NCBI GenBank assembly: GCA_029582165.1
Contig: CM055887.1
Location: 16,353,190 to 16,417,189, forward strand
Origin: Portulaca oleracea
Lineage: Eukaryota > Streptophyta > Magnoliopsida > Caryophyllales > Portulacaceae
Length of the DNA: 64,000 nucleotides
Reading direction: 5' to 3'
A model generated the notes under the pieces. It had not been told where the DNA came from, did not search any database, and saw only the letters and a program-made list of their open reading frames with translations. The translations under genes and the position numbers were made by a program. Below, piece by piece: positions 1 to 11,132 of this stretch (position 1 is the stretch's first letter; each line of letters begins with the position of its first letter).

Positions 1-544
1 GCGGAAGGTTATGCTAGAATTGCAAATTTGATAGAGATCATGAATAAGCAACTAGTGATGCTTGAACGTCATACAAGGGAACTTGAATCGTCGCATGATA
101 TTAACCTTAGTTCATCTGCTAATAGGGATAAGGATTATCTGTGTGATGATGATGAGTCTTTCATTCCTTTAAAGTCCGGACTAGAGGAAGAGATTGACCC
201 TCCCCTTACTAAACCCAATGTTGCTCATGACGATAATTCTTCCAATGGGTCAGAGAATGCTTTTGTCGAGGGTCATAGTTTTGAGGAACCTCCTTTAAGG
301 GAGTCATGTGGATGTGCCATCTAATCTTGTGCAAGATGAGTTTGTGTTCCATGATTCCCCTAAACCAATCCTAAGTTCTTATTTTTGTTCATCACTCTCA
401 TTAGACAAGGTTAAGAGAACTCTCGCTATTATTTTCTCATTCTTACAAGTGTTTTCTTACTTACATTCATATGAACTGTACTCGCAGGTGTTTGATAAGC
501 TCTTGCGAGCCTTGACAGCGTATGAATTTCTTAGGTCAAGCTAA
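1..544 (+). pseudogene. Broken retrotransposon ORF of element A, partial at 5' end
   Basis: A reading frame is open from base 1 to 324 (about 107 residues: hydrophilic, acidic, Ser/Asp/Glu-rich). A second frame, 308-544, continues with a short hydrophobic stretch and ends with the residues FDKLLRALTAYEFL. The two overlap in different frames, so a frameshift probably splits one former ORF. It lies just upstream of the GGGAGGCAACCCA motif that follows the coding part of Athila-type elements. I recognise no gag, protease, RT or integrase motif, so the product is unknown. It may be the replaced ORF of a non-autonomous element. Confidence 0.45.
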
Positions 545-3500
545 GGACCTTAAATTAGCGCTTCTTGGGAGGCAACCCAAGTTTATATGCTTTTTAGTTT
601 AGGTTTTTCTTTTATTTTGTTTTATTATGTTTTTATTGTCGGGTAAAAAAAAAATTGAGTGTGTATGTGTGTGATTGCGGGTGAAGGATTTGAGTGAAAT
701 AAAATATTTATTGGGGTTGAAATCGATGTGAATTGATGAAAGTGTGTTTGAGAAGTATTGATAGGTTGATTGAAGGTGTTTTGATGTTTTTTATGGTGAC
801 ATTGCAGGGCAAATATGTGTTTTGAACTCAAGGTTAATGAAAATTGCTGAAATTTTGGAAGCAGCAATTTGGCACACCCACCCGTTCCAAATCGGCACAC
901 CCAAAACAGCAAGGTTGTCAAAGTTGCAAATTGTGTGCACACCTACCGTGCCAAATTGGCACACCCGTGCCCCAAGTCCACCCCAGAACCTTCTTCTCTT
1001 TTCTCCTTTCCTCTCAACCCCTAACTCCTTCTCCACCCAACCACCGCTTGCACCACCCGTCACCACCTCCCCTCACACCGTCCCCCATCCCACTCCCAAC
1101 ACCATCTACCCGCCCCACCACCTTCTCTCGCACCCAGCATCGCGCCCACCTCCTGCACCACCGTCGAACCCCAGCAAACCAATCGCTGCCCTCGCGCACA
1201 CCCAGCCTCGTGTTCTCGCCGCTGCTTCAGCGCGCTGACTCAACCAGCGATGCCGACTGTCCACACCATTCGCGGCCACTGCACCACCACCATCTGCGAC
1301 CACTACCCAGAAAACCGCCTCGCAACCTACCTAGATCGATGCCTGCGCATCGCACACCAGCGAGCGTCGCGCGTCCAGACACCATTGCCCACCATTGGCT
1401 GACCACAAACCATCGCTGCTCGTGACTGCTACTGCCAGAACCTCCTTTCAAAAGTGAGTGGTTTATGTCAATGTTGTTGGTGCTACTCTATTGAAATCAT
1501 TGGCATTATTTTGCAGATTCTTTGGTGAAATTATCGGCTCTACATGTGGATGTGTTGTTATGCTACATTTTTGGGGTCTTTTTGTGCTGGTCCTCTTCTT
1601 ACTATCCAGAATCATTGCAGCTGATGCTACATGTGGCTAAGCTAATTTGATAAACAAGTGCAATGTAAGTATTTTTCTTGGTCCCTTGCATTCAATTCAT
1701 TGCATACATTTTTCATTGGGGACAATGGACAATCTAAGCATGGGGGAGGAGATGTGCGATTCAGTTGGTATGGTGGATATGGATGATGCGTGCAGTAGTT
1801 GTGAAGTGGTTCATTTTATATGGTGTTGAGCATGGTGGTATCTATGTATTAGTTGCAGTTGCATTTAAGTCATTCTCTTGCATAAGATAGTAGATTTGCA
1901 TATGTTTAGGTTCATTTTTAAGCACTTATTAGACTATAGGTTGTATTCTTGGTAGTTTAAGATTATTCTAGGCATGATGCATTTAGAATATAATTGCATT
2001 CATTTTGCATGGCGCAAGGCGATTACAAAGTGAAGTGGGATGTTTTTAAACGCTCAAGGTACGTATTCAAATCCTTTTTCGCTTTAGTTTTTCGTTTTTG
2101 TGCTTGTAGGTAGTTTATTGTTTTTATCAGTTAGTCTAGTTTTATTGCTTTCAATAAGAGAAAAAAAAAGTGGAAAATACTTGGTTTCTTGGCTTGGTTT
2201 CGCTTTGAAAAACCCCTCCTAATGTTCAAGGGGCGATTTCTTGGATGGTTGAATGTATTTGTGTATAATGGGAAGTTTGGTTTGACTTGGATGATGTGAG
2301 AAACTTGTTGTATGTTTGTTTTGAGGTGATCATTGTCTTTTGTGTGATTCATTTACTCTTGAAAGTCCCTTGTGCATGATGGTGATTTCTTGTGTTTGTT
2401 ACATAAAAGAAACTAGTTGCAGTGCTTGTGATGGGAATGAACCCATGAGGTCTTTTTGAGCCTAATAGACTATCATTTTTATAGTCTCACGTTTCTTGTG
2501 TGTATAAATCTCCTATGTGTGTAAATTCTAGAACTTAGCTTGTTTTCTCTTTGAGGCCACACTTAACACTTGCTTGATGATTAACATGATTGAGGCCCAT
2601 TTTTGTAGCCACTAAGCCAAATAGCCACCCAACCTTTTATCCCTTTTTATTAGCCTATGTTATGCCCTAACCCGCATTACGCTTCACCTATTTCTAGCCT
2701 TGGCCATTCAATCTTTTTCCTATCCCTTTTGCTAAGCACATGAACAACACTTTGTGGGGTGAGAGTATCTTATGGCTTTGATATATTGGTTTGATGGTTG
2801 GTTTTTAGTGAATTGTGAAGGGAAGAGTTTCTTAATGCGAATTTTGTTAGAACTTCCCTTGAAAATCGATTGGGCTTGATGTGTTTTTCCTTGGGGTGAA
2901 TTAACAGTTGTATTTTGACTCATGTCACTCGCTATGCTTTGTAATATTGAAAAAAAAAGAGAGAAAACAAGGAAAAAGTATTTTTTCAAAAAAAACAAAA
3001 AAAAACAAAAAAAACAAAAAAACAAAAAAATAAAAAAAGAAAGTTTAGCTAGTTAGTAGTTTTGAATAAAGTGTGTGGCATCAGTAGTTCTCAATGTCTT
3101 TCCCCCTTGGTTGAGGTCATTTGTAGGTTGTATATGCTTTCTCTATGGCGGATTGGTGGGTTATGTTGATTCTTTATTTGAGTTGGAAGTGTTGTTCAAT
3201 CTTGGTAATTAACTCCACATTTCCCAAATTATTTTCCCCTCCTTTCCCTAGCTTAGCCCCGTTACAACCTTATGAAAGTCTTCATGATTGTGATTCTTGC
3301 TTGTTGTCCCTAGTGGTGGAGAATGAGATCCTTGCCAAGCCTATGGTAGTGCACATACATTAAGAGAGTTTTGAGTGAAACCGCATATTTTCTTCAAACA
3401 CAAGAGGGGAGTGTTTCTACATACCCTAAAGTGAGGTTCTACCGATCCCAACTAGTTCGCCAATCACTTGAATGAACTTGAATTGCATATAGGGTCCAGA

Positions 3501-3718
3501 TTGAGTAAATGTTTTTGCCGCTTGACTTTGTGATCTTTGAAATGAATTGCAACTTTGTTTTGATCTGAATTTGGGCTTTGCCAAGCAACCTATTGTATGT
3601 CTTTTCTCTCGACAACTGAATTTTGTACCTTGTCCAAAAGGGGGAAGGCTCCTCTTGAGGTTTTCTATTTCTCTCCGGTACTTCAAGATGAGTCTTGCTT
3701 GGGGACATGCAAGATTTA
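545..3718 (+). other. Non-coding 3' region of element A
   Basis: This is a 3.2 kb stretch without a credible gene. It includes a C-rich, G-poor block (about 960-1440), a T-rich stretch, an A-rich run near 2950-3035, and repeated GGCACACCC motifs (870-970) related to those in the LTR. Several overlapping frames stay open in the C-rich block only because its composition lacks stop codons. From about 3120 on it is collinear with 12770-13341 of element B, marking it as the conserved segment before the polypurine tract. Confidence 0.65.
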
Positions 3719-3730
3719 AGCATGGGGGAT
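3719..3730 (+). other. Polypurine tract of element A
   Basis: AGCATGGGGGAT lies directly before the LTR start TGTTAAACC. The same AGCATGGGGGG-type tract precedes the LTR of element B at 13330-13341. This position and composition fit the plus-strand primer site of a Ty3/gypsy element. Confidence 0.75.
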
Positions 3731-4930
3731 TGTTAAACCTCAGTTTTACCACTTTTTACCTCAGTTTTTATTGTCATATTGAACTTATCTAAATCATTTA
3801 GTATAAGTTTAATAGTCTTTTTTGTCATCTTTGCTAATTGGGACTAATTTGTTCAACTGTCTTATTTTTAGGCAATTTTGACGCAAAGTGATGATGACAA
3901 TGGAGGAAAAAGATTGGAATTAAAAAGTGAAAGGAAGCCAATACAGTCGCACTAAAATATTAGAGGCAAAATTGGGATTTCCAGTTTGGCACACCTGGGT
4001 GTGCCAATCGGCACAGGCACCCGTGCCAGATTGCAGTATTTAGTTTTAAGTAGTTTTATTAATTAGAAAGGACAGTTTTCACATTCTACGTTCTTTCATA
4101 CTTCTAGTTTCTCTAGGGCTTGAGGGGAGGTTTCTCCCTATGCCTTTGTGGTTCTAGGTTTAGATTTCCATTGAAGAATTTATGAATTCAAGAAGGAGAT
4201 TGAATTTGGCTTTCAATTCAAGACTAAGTTGTTCTATCTCTTTCTCTCTATTTTCTTCTATGTTCATATACTTGTTAGATTTATTTTCGTTCTTTTTAAT
4301 TGCATTGTTATGTTGTTTTATTGTTAGTTTTGTGTTGTTTGGGTAGTAATTGATGTGTTCGATGATGAATTAATCTTGTTTAGGCCTAATCTATCCAAAT
4401 TTGTGCTTGTAGTTAAAGGTTTTCTCTTGCCCACCATGTGTTCGATGAAATGCTCGAGAGAGTGTTCATCTATATTGCTTTAGGAAATTGATGTACGCCG
4501 AGAGGTGAGATTGATTTACTAGTGTGGTAGAGAAAATAGTTAGGGTTTTTGACATGAGAATAGTCGAATTCTAACAAGGTCTAGGGTAGCTATTCTTGTA
4601 GTTTAATTAGACCAACTCCATGAGAATAAGTAGTTAGAATAGTTAGACTAGACCTTGACCCTCGAGAGAGGGCTTTGGTGAGCTTTAATGGTGCAACTGA
4701 TCAATCTTAATTGCTTGTTTAGATTTGGTAAATTAGGTCGTTCAAGTTGATTAGTTGTTGAATACCGATTTCGTTGCCAAAACATCTCTTTATTGCTTTC
4801 GTAGCTTGTAGTTTTCATCACCATCACTTCCTTGGTTAATCAACCTAACTTGAAACACTTGAGTCCGCTCTGAGTGCTTGGAAAACAACTCCCTGAGATT
4901 GACAACCGTACTCCCAAAAGTACGACAACA
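3731..4930 (+). repeat. 3' LTR of element A
   Basis: The 1200-bp LTR starts TGTTAAACC and ends ACGACAACA. It is alignable along its length with the split LTR of element B (13342-13937 plus 25992-26687), including the TTCGTTCTTTTTAATTG stretch, the GACCCTCGAGAGAGGGCTTTGG stretch, and the ending CGTACT-C-CAAAAGTACGACAACA. It contains a hairpin-forming sequence at 3986-4007 with perfect 10-bp arms (TTGGCACACC and GGTGTGCCAA), followed by another GGCAC...GTGCC pair. Confidence 0.8.
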
Positions 4931-5065
4931 TGGACACCAGCAAGGTTTGAGGAGCTAATGTTGATAGATGAAAGGAGGTTAAGGGCATTACACAATGTGG
5001 AGATGTATCTAAGTAGGATAACTCATCAGCCATATTTATCCAACAAAGTTAGCAAGAGTTATAAT
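4931..5065 (+). pseudogene. Integrase C-terminal fragment of Tat1 pol
   Basis: The frame reads WTPARFEELMLIDERRLRAL, then about 25 more residues (HNVEMYLSRITHQ..., NKVSKSYN) and a stop. The pattern EEL-x3-DE-R-RALxNV-x-Y-x-x-RI...YNKKV is the linker that follows the integrase core in Ty3/gypsy, especially Tat, polyproteins. A frameshift or substitution has destroyed the expected ARAYNKKV-GDLVL continuation. The 5' side ends exactly at the LTR of element A, which supports insertion of A into this gene. Non-functional. Confidence 0.6.
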
Positions 5066-5244
5066 TGAATGTCAGTTCACCCACACTAATGAAGATAATG
5101 AAAATAAAAAAAAGGAGGGGAATTTTTACACTACAAGGCCATTGGGCCTACGCGGGCAGAATTATAACAACAAAGGCCCAGTGGTCTACACAGCTAGTAG
5201 GGGGTTGCTATTTTTTTTTATCCCAAAAGAAAAGAGGAATTTCT

Positions 5245-5930
5245 TACTTATATTAATAAGGGACTCCCTCGGTATTCACGCTCCGGGTTGGGGTCGTCTA
5301 AACCCATTATTGTTTCCGCCAGCATCAACGGTACCAGATTATATCCTCGCGACATGTCCTCGACAATTCGAATCAAATTGGCTGGGCCAGTCCTCCTCCC
5401 ACCATGGTAGAAACAAAATTCGCCAAGAAGGCACAGTACAAGTGCTCGAACTCGTATAATCGGAATGTATTCCAGGGTCTCCAGTGCTTGAAAGTACTCC
5501 ACAACAGTCTGATAATGCACTTTCCCACCGATCAACACACTCCTGATAACACAAAAAGGAAGGCACAACAACTCTTTATAATCTTTATGGACGTCGGTCG
5601 TCAATGGGGGTGACGTCGGCGGTGCATAGTGTGATTTGTACCCAAGATGGAAGACCATTCCTCCGGTAGAGGACATAGCTCTTTCATCCCAAACCGAAAG
5701 ACATGCATCTTCGGATCTCAGAAAGTCTCGGCGACGCGAAGGAAGTCAAAATTCACCCACACCTACCGCAAGCTCAACAAGTATGTCAGCTTGTACCTTC
5801 CGAGCTCCCTCTTCTCCTCTTTGGACAACGTGCTCATCCAAGTAGCCAATTTCTTCTCGAATGCCGTTGAAGTCACATTTTTATTGTGGCTCTCCCTGAT
5901 AACACTTAAGTTAGAAGGTGATGAATGAGG
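5245..5930 (-). pseudogene. Antisense DUF7745-like ORF remnant in Tat1
   Basis: Reading the minus strand from about 5930 down, in three frames separated by stops, gives YLLSLR...VNFDFLRVAETF, then VFRFGMKELCPLPEEWSSILG, then after another frame change VRALVLCLLGEFCFYHGG and LVPLMLAETIMGLD...REYRGSPLLI. The motif order (an FRFG-EL-P-EE-ILG block, an alpha-helical middle, and a final LAET-LD...GCP-LL block) matches DUF7745, a plant domain of unknown function related to the plant mobile domain. It runs opposite to the integrase and LTR of Tat1. At least two frameshifts and internal stops make it a pseudogene. It lies downstream, in its own direction, of the PMD remnant. Confidence 0.6.
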
Positions 5931-7149
5931 TTCATATAAATGAAAGGGGGGTATTTATACACTTCAACCGAGCTCAAATATGGATCAAAATCGCATAAAA
6001 ACGGTCATATGGTCGTTGCTCCTCAAATCCCATGATTTGAGCTCATCCACCAACGACTACAAAAAAATAAAATAAAATAAAATAAAAAGCGTAGGCCGCA
6101 GGGCCTAGCTGACTCAAAGCCTGAGCACGCGCCTGGGCCAGGCCCATTTCCCTCTTCCTCTCAGTGTAGGCCGCATGACCAACGATACAACCAGACCTAA
6201 TTCCTCGACAGCCGTAGTCCGCGACACCTACATGTGCGTTTGGGCCTCTATCTTGTGCAAACGTCGGCCCGTGTGCGTATTTATAATTGAGGTTTTAATG
6301 TCGACCCGAGAGCAGTTTGTTTTGAAATTAAAGCTCGAGATACTCTAACACTTAAGTTTTCTTTTTTCTTTTTTTATCTTTTTTCGTTTGGGGGGAGCGG
6401 GATTAATCCCGTCATGTAGGCAAGAACGGCGCGATTGCATTATAATAAAGAGTCGATAAATGAGCATTCATAAGCATTATACATCCACCGAGTCTTGCAT
6501 TAAGAATTGCATTAAAATAAAAAAAAAATACATAAAGAGTCTGCATTGCATTTGTATCATCAGTCAAACCACATCGAGCTTGAGTCACCACTATCTTCGG
6601 CCATGTCACCACCAGCATTCGAAGTCCCAACATTTGAAGCACCTGCAGTACCGAAGTAAGTGTCCCATGAATGATAATCAGGAGCAGTTGTTGGAGCAAA
6701 GCAGACCATGATCGGAAGAGGAAGAATCGGAGGTGTCAAAGGTGGTGAAGGCACAAGAGGAGGAGAAGGAGTGCCTCGCGGCTACTCCGAGACAAGAGAT
6801 GGGTCCCTCAGTGGCAGCGGTGTTGGAGACGAATTCCGTGGTGGCGACGACACAGGTGAAGGAATCTTTGGCGAAACAGGAGATGTCGGTAAAGGGGATG
6901 ACATAGAGGACCCCTGAGAGGCAGCCAACCATGAATCTTCATGAACATACCACCCAGTAGACGGGGCAAGCAAGCAGACTCAGCTCCATATCCAGGCGTT
7001 GGCGACCCAGAAGAGCCAGACCCTCCCAACCAGGACTGCTGAGGTACCGACCACTCTTGTAAACTGGTTGGCTAGGAGGACCCTACATCAAGAGTGGGCA
7101 TGGGTCACTCCCCAGAATATGTACCATAGCCCTGGTACATGCCTGAACC

Positions 7150-9420
7150 ACCTAGGGATGGAATGAAAGGTTGACAGGACGCGAAGTAGCGTCATCTGCT
7201 AGGGTCTGACTGCCAAGGTACCCCACAGATGCCCCTGAATCGCGATCCCTCACCATTATCTGCCGACCACGACGACCAGAGTGCACCGAAGTGGGAGTCC
7301 TATAAGAACGCGAAGGCCGATAAATAGCGCTAGACTCCGAGGCATCCTCAACCCAGAAAGAGGGAGCTAGAGTATCTTCACCATATCCTCCGCTGTGGTA
7401 AGACCCCTCACCCCCGGTCGAGAGGCTCCTCCAGCGACATTTGAGCAATGTCTCCCTCCATGCTCTAAGGACGGCGACCTCGAGAGCCAGACCTACTACG
7501 GTGGTACCCAGCCGAATCTTGACCTTCGATCAGCACACCTTTTCCATGACCTTCCGGGACAGGTGCCAAGGGCGGGCTAGACGATCCACCGACCTCCTCA
7601 CGAGATCGACCACGGGAGGAATATTCCCCAGCAGAAGAACGACATGGCGGCTCTAGGCAAGAATGAATTACATTCGAACGTCGAGGCGGTTCCCGGGGCA
7701 CGAATTATGCATCGACTTCCAAGTCCTGACCAGCAGCTACAACTCCCTGATATCTCCCTGAGCCCGTGAACATCCGATGGAAGAACTTTTCCATCGTACT
7801 CGCCTTCTTGACCAGACGCCAAAACTGTTCCCATCTCGGCTGAGGAAAAGAGATTGGAGTCAGAGGTCCTCATATAAAGAGAAGTGACAGTAATTAATAG
7901 GGAAGAAGATTACCAGTCTTCGTTCATACTCCTGTAGTAAAGAGCACTCACTGCTCCACTCCACATCCAAGAAACCGCCAATTTTCTCATCCCCTGTAGG
8001 GACCTCCTCCTCAGAATCCTTGGCGTAGGGTCCCAACTGACGATCATAGTGTCAGATAACGAAAGGGAGTGGAGACGAACAAAGAAAAGAGAAAGGGACG
8101 TACCACTCTAAAGGCCAATCAACCAAGGTACCGATCAAACTCCTCGTTGAAATGATCCGGCTGGACTTCCCTGATGAATTACTGGAAATCTTGACCCTTA
8201 AGTACGGTCCCCAGGTCATCGGGGTTCACATGCCACGGATCGAAGATCCTCTCGGGAGGATCTGTAGGGATGATGGTAGGGTGACGCCCCAGGATCTGTA
8301 TGGTGGCCCTCTCTCCCAAACACCACACGTGACCCAAGGCCCTCCCAAGTTAAAATCAGCCCATGGACGCCAATTTACCTGAGCCTGCAAGAAAAAAAGG
8401 TTAAGATGGGAACAATAGAAGAATTAAAGATCGAGGGTTACGAAGGAATACTAGTGTAAGGTGGTCTAAGGTGCGCCGCACATAATCTCTAGGCTCCCCA
8501 ACTTATACTTCTTTCCCCGGATGCCCTTGACAGTCTAGCGTTCAACAGCCGGAATTGTTTTTACCTTTCTTTGATTGGATATTCATAGCCCAAATATATT
8601 CATAAGCCCACGACTATGCGAAACATGCAACTCAGAATGAATAAGAAGAGAGAGAAAAAGCATCAAGTGAGAAGAGTCTCAGATATGTACCTCGAGCACC
8701 TTCCATAGGGACGGGCTGTACTAGAAATGGGGCTGAGCCGAGTGAATAGGGACGGGCTCGTCATTTTTAGAAACTTGCACACCACGGCGGAGTCCATGAA
8801 GTAAGTAGGCATAGGCCGCCTTGCCCCAATTCAGAAAAAGAATGTTTTCAAAGTTCAGCAAATTCGCCATCCACGTTAGAAGAACATTATCTCCACGGTT
8901 GGCAAGGATAGTCGAAGAAATGAGGTATGCCATAAACAGGAAGCAGCGCTAGTCAATCGGCAGATCTCAAAAGCTCTCGTCGCGAAGGGCCGCCTCAAAG
9001 TGCGCGTAAGACAGGTTTGCGGAACCTTGCCCGGGACGGAGGTGTGCCAATACCGGACCCAACATAGCCATGACTTCAGGAGGGATCTCCCTCTAAAACA
9101 CTACATTTTGCCCTCCCCAAGGGAGGTTAGTGATCATGACAAAGTCTATGGAGGTCAGCATCATATCACCCAAGGGCAGGTGAAAGGTATTGGTAGTATC
9201 CCGAAACCTCTCTGCGATAGCTCACCCTACAAAGCGATAGGTCCAGCAATCCCAAGCCACCAAACAAGCCCAGAATGGCATAAAGCCAGTCGCCGTCAAA
9301 GTATGGCTTACAAAGGTTCCAGAGATAGACGTCGCGATTATCAAAGGATCCTTCAAACTCTCGCAAGTTTTCAAAGAATCCTCCTAAAAGAATAAGCAGA
9401 GTTCCAACGCTACCCAATGC
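7150..9420 (-). pseudogene. Antisense plant mobile domain (PMD) gene remnant in Tat1
   Basis: On the minus strand, 9220-8720 reads AIAERFRDTTNTFHLPLGDM, then MLTSIDFVMITNLPWGG, NVVF, then SYAHFEAALRDESF, MAYLISSTILANRGDNV and NWGKAAYAYLLHGLRRGV. This is the order of the aminotransferase-like plant mobile domain (ERWR-THTFHLP-GEMT-TL-D...GLP-GG; LLG-TLFA; WG-AALAHLY-L). A later piece near 8350 reads VNWRPWADF, fitting the W-P motif of the same domain. The 7150-7870 part encodes Ser/Gly/Arg-rich low complexity, plausibly the C-terminal tail. Several stops break the frame, although some could be spliced out. PMD proteins are known both as host silencing factors (MAIN/MAIL) and as passengers of transposable elements. 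Here it is antisense to the retroelement. Confidence 0.7.
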
Positions 9421-10653
9421 AAATTGAACGATAAAAAAAACACAGGGCCCACTAGAAATTGACGTAGGCCCATGGGCCTACACAGCACCTTGGGCCAAGC
9501 TACAAAATGCATAGGCCGCATAGCCTATGATAGGCAATGGGCCGTCTTCACCGGTCCACAGATCGCAGTCGGGGCCCAGCACAAGTCAGCATAGGCCACA
9601 TAGCCTACACCGAAACAATGGGCCACCTGCTTCGGCCCGTGGACAGTGCCAGAAGCCTAGAACAAAGAACGTAGACCACTTGGTCTACGCTATGACAACG
9701 GCCCAATTTTTCGAGCCCAAGGCCGCATAACCTTTGTTTGCAATATGGGCTGAATGTGTTTTGGGTCACAACATGCCCAGAAATGAGTCGATTTTGTTTT
9801 TGGGTCAAACAAAATTGTTTTGAGCTCGGAGGTCGTGAATATGCATCAAAATAAATTCGGTTAACTAGTTAAAAATCGAAAAGACATGAAAACATATATT
9901 TTCTGCTTGCTCATTTTTACGCTAAACTAAGCACGAATAAAAGGAGGTTTTGTAGGTTACCTTGTTCTGCGAACGATGGTACGAAACGTGATTCCAGGAC
10001 CGAAGAAGGAGCTCAGGAGGGGTTGGCTCGATACCATGTGCAAAGCTCCACCGAGAAGAACCTTCATGAGGCTATGCCGCCGCATGAGGAAGAGGAGGAT
10101 TCCTATGACTTTGGGGTTGCATTTTCTCCAAAGACTCGAGAACTTTCACAAACTTAATTTGAGAGAAAGAGGCAGGAGCTCTAAGGATATGAAGAAGGTG
10201 TGAAGGAATGAATGAATGAAGCAATGCATTTATAGAAAGTTTGGGTGGATATGAACCGCTCGTTTCAAGGACCTGCCTCGAGATTCCAAATGCTTTCCAT
10301 TGGTTGGAAATCCAAAGGTCATCCACTTGCCTCCCAAAGAAGAGACAAGGCCATGTGGCCTCATTACAATTAAGGTGGGCCCCACCTAGATTCCTCTAAC
10401 AAGAAGAAGAAAAGAAAAAAATAAGAAAAAAATAAATGTGTAGGCCGCATCGCCTACGCCAAGTGCAAGGGGCCCAAGGGCGTCAGCCCAAGCCCAACAA
10501 AGGGGGACGTAGGCCACATGACCTACACTGGTAGACTCATGGTCCAGGCTCTCGGCCCAACTCATCCAAAACCGAGCCCCAGGTAGGGAATCAGATCAAT
10601 TTCTAAAAATTCCAAAGAACTAATACTGCGTCTTTTCCTCTTTTCTTGCAGGA

Positions 10654-11060
10654 AAATCCTTCAGGTCGCCGCTAAAAGGGACCGCCTTCATCCAGCTGCC
10701 ACTAAAAGGTTGCTAACGCCAGGTAGCCGCTAAAAGGGACCGCCTTCATCCAGCAACCGCTAAAAGGTTGTTGATGCCAGGTCGTCGCTAAAAGGGACCA
10801 CCATCATCCAGCTGCCGCTAAAAGGTTGCTGACGTTATGACGCCGCTAAAAGGCTACGCCATCATCCAGCTGCCGCTAAAAGGTCGCTGACATCTTTCAG
10901 GTTGTCGCTAAAAAAGACTGCCCTCATTTAGTTGCCGCTAAAAGGTAGCTGACATCCCTCAGGTCGCCAATAAAAGGCGCCACCATTATCCAGCTGCCAC
11001 TAAAAGGTCACTGGTATCCTTCCATCAGGTTGTCGTTAAAAGAGCACCATATATCTCCCA
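10654..11060 (+). repeat. 58-bp tandem array in Tat1 3' region
   Basis: About seven units of 58 bp, each with two CCGCTAAAAGG cores (for example CAACCGCTAAAAGGTTG and GTCGCTAAAAGGGACC), with increasing divergence to the right. It ends just before the polypurine tract. Tandem arrays between pol and the 3' LTR are a known trait of Tat/Ogre-type elements and can seed satellites. Confidence 0.8.
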
Positions 11061-11107
11061 GTTACAAGTTGTCCGCATAACAGGCTACTTTGACCTTCGT
11101 CCTATTC

Positions 11108-11132
11108 GGACTCGATCAAAGTGGGGGCTCTC
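11108..11132 (+). other. Polypurine tract of Tat1
   Basis: ACTCGATCAAAGTGGGGGCT is followed by the LTR start TATAGACACC. The reverse complement of 14904-14932 in Tat2 (ACTCGATTAAAGTGGGGGCT, then TGTAGACGC) is the same signal in the opposite orientation, which defines the direction of both elements. Confidence 0.8.

Larger units (their letters stand above)
1..4930 (+). mobile_element. Athila-like Ty3/gypsy element A, 3' half
   Basis: The block ends with a polypurine tract and a TGTTAAACC...ACGACAACA LTR, so it is the 3' half of a plus-strand LTR retrotransposon whose 5' half lies left of the window. The segment after the broken ORF contains the run CTTGGGAGGCAACCCAAG near 566, and a GGGGACAATGG...AAGCATGGGGGA motif near 1715-1750. 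Both are familiar in the 3' regions of Athila-lineage elements. The right end falls directly on Tat integrase-like coding sequence, so element A was probably inserted into the pol gene of Tat1. Assignment to Athila is from motif recognition, not a search. Confidence 0.75.

Noticed and set aside
822..1451. Several Pro/His/Thr-rich overlapping frames on both strands
   Set aside because: They arise from a C-rich, stop-poor stretch in the untranslated 3' region of element A. No start context, domain or conservation with the matching region of element B.
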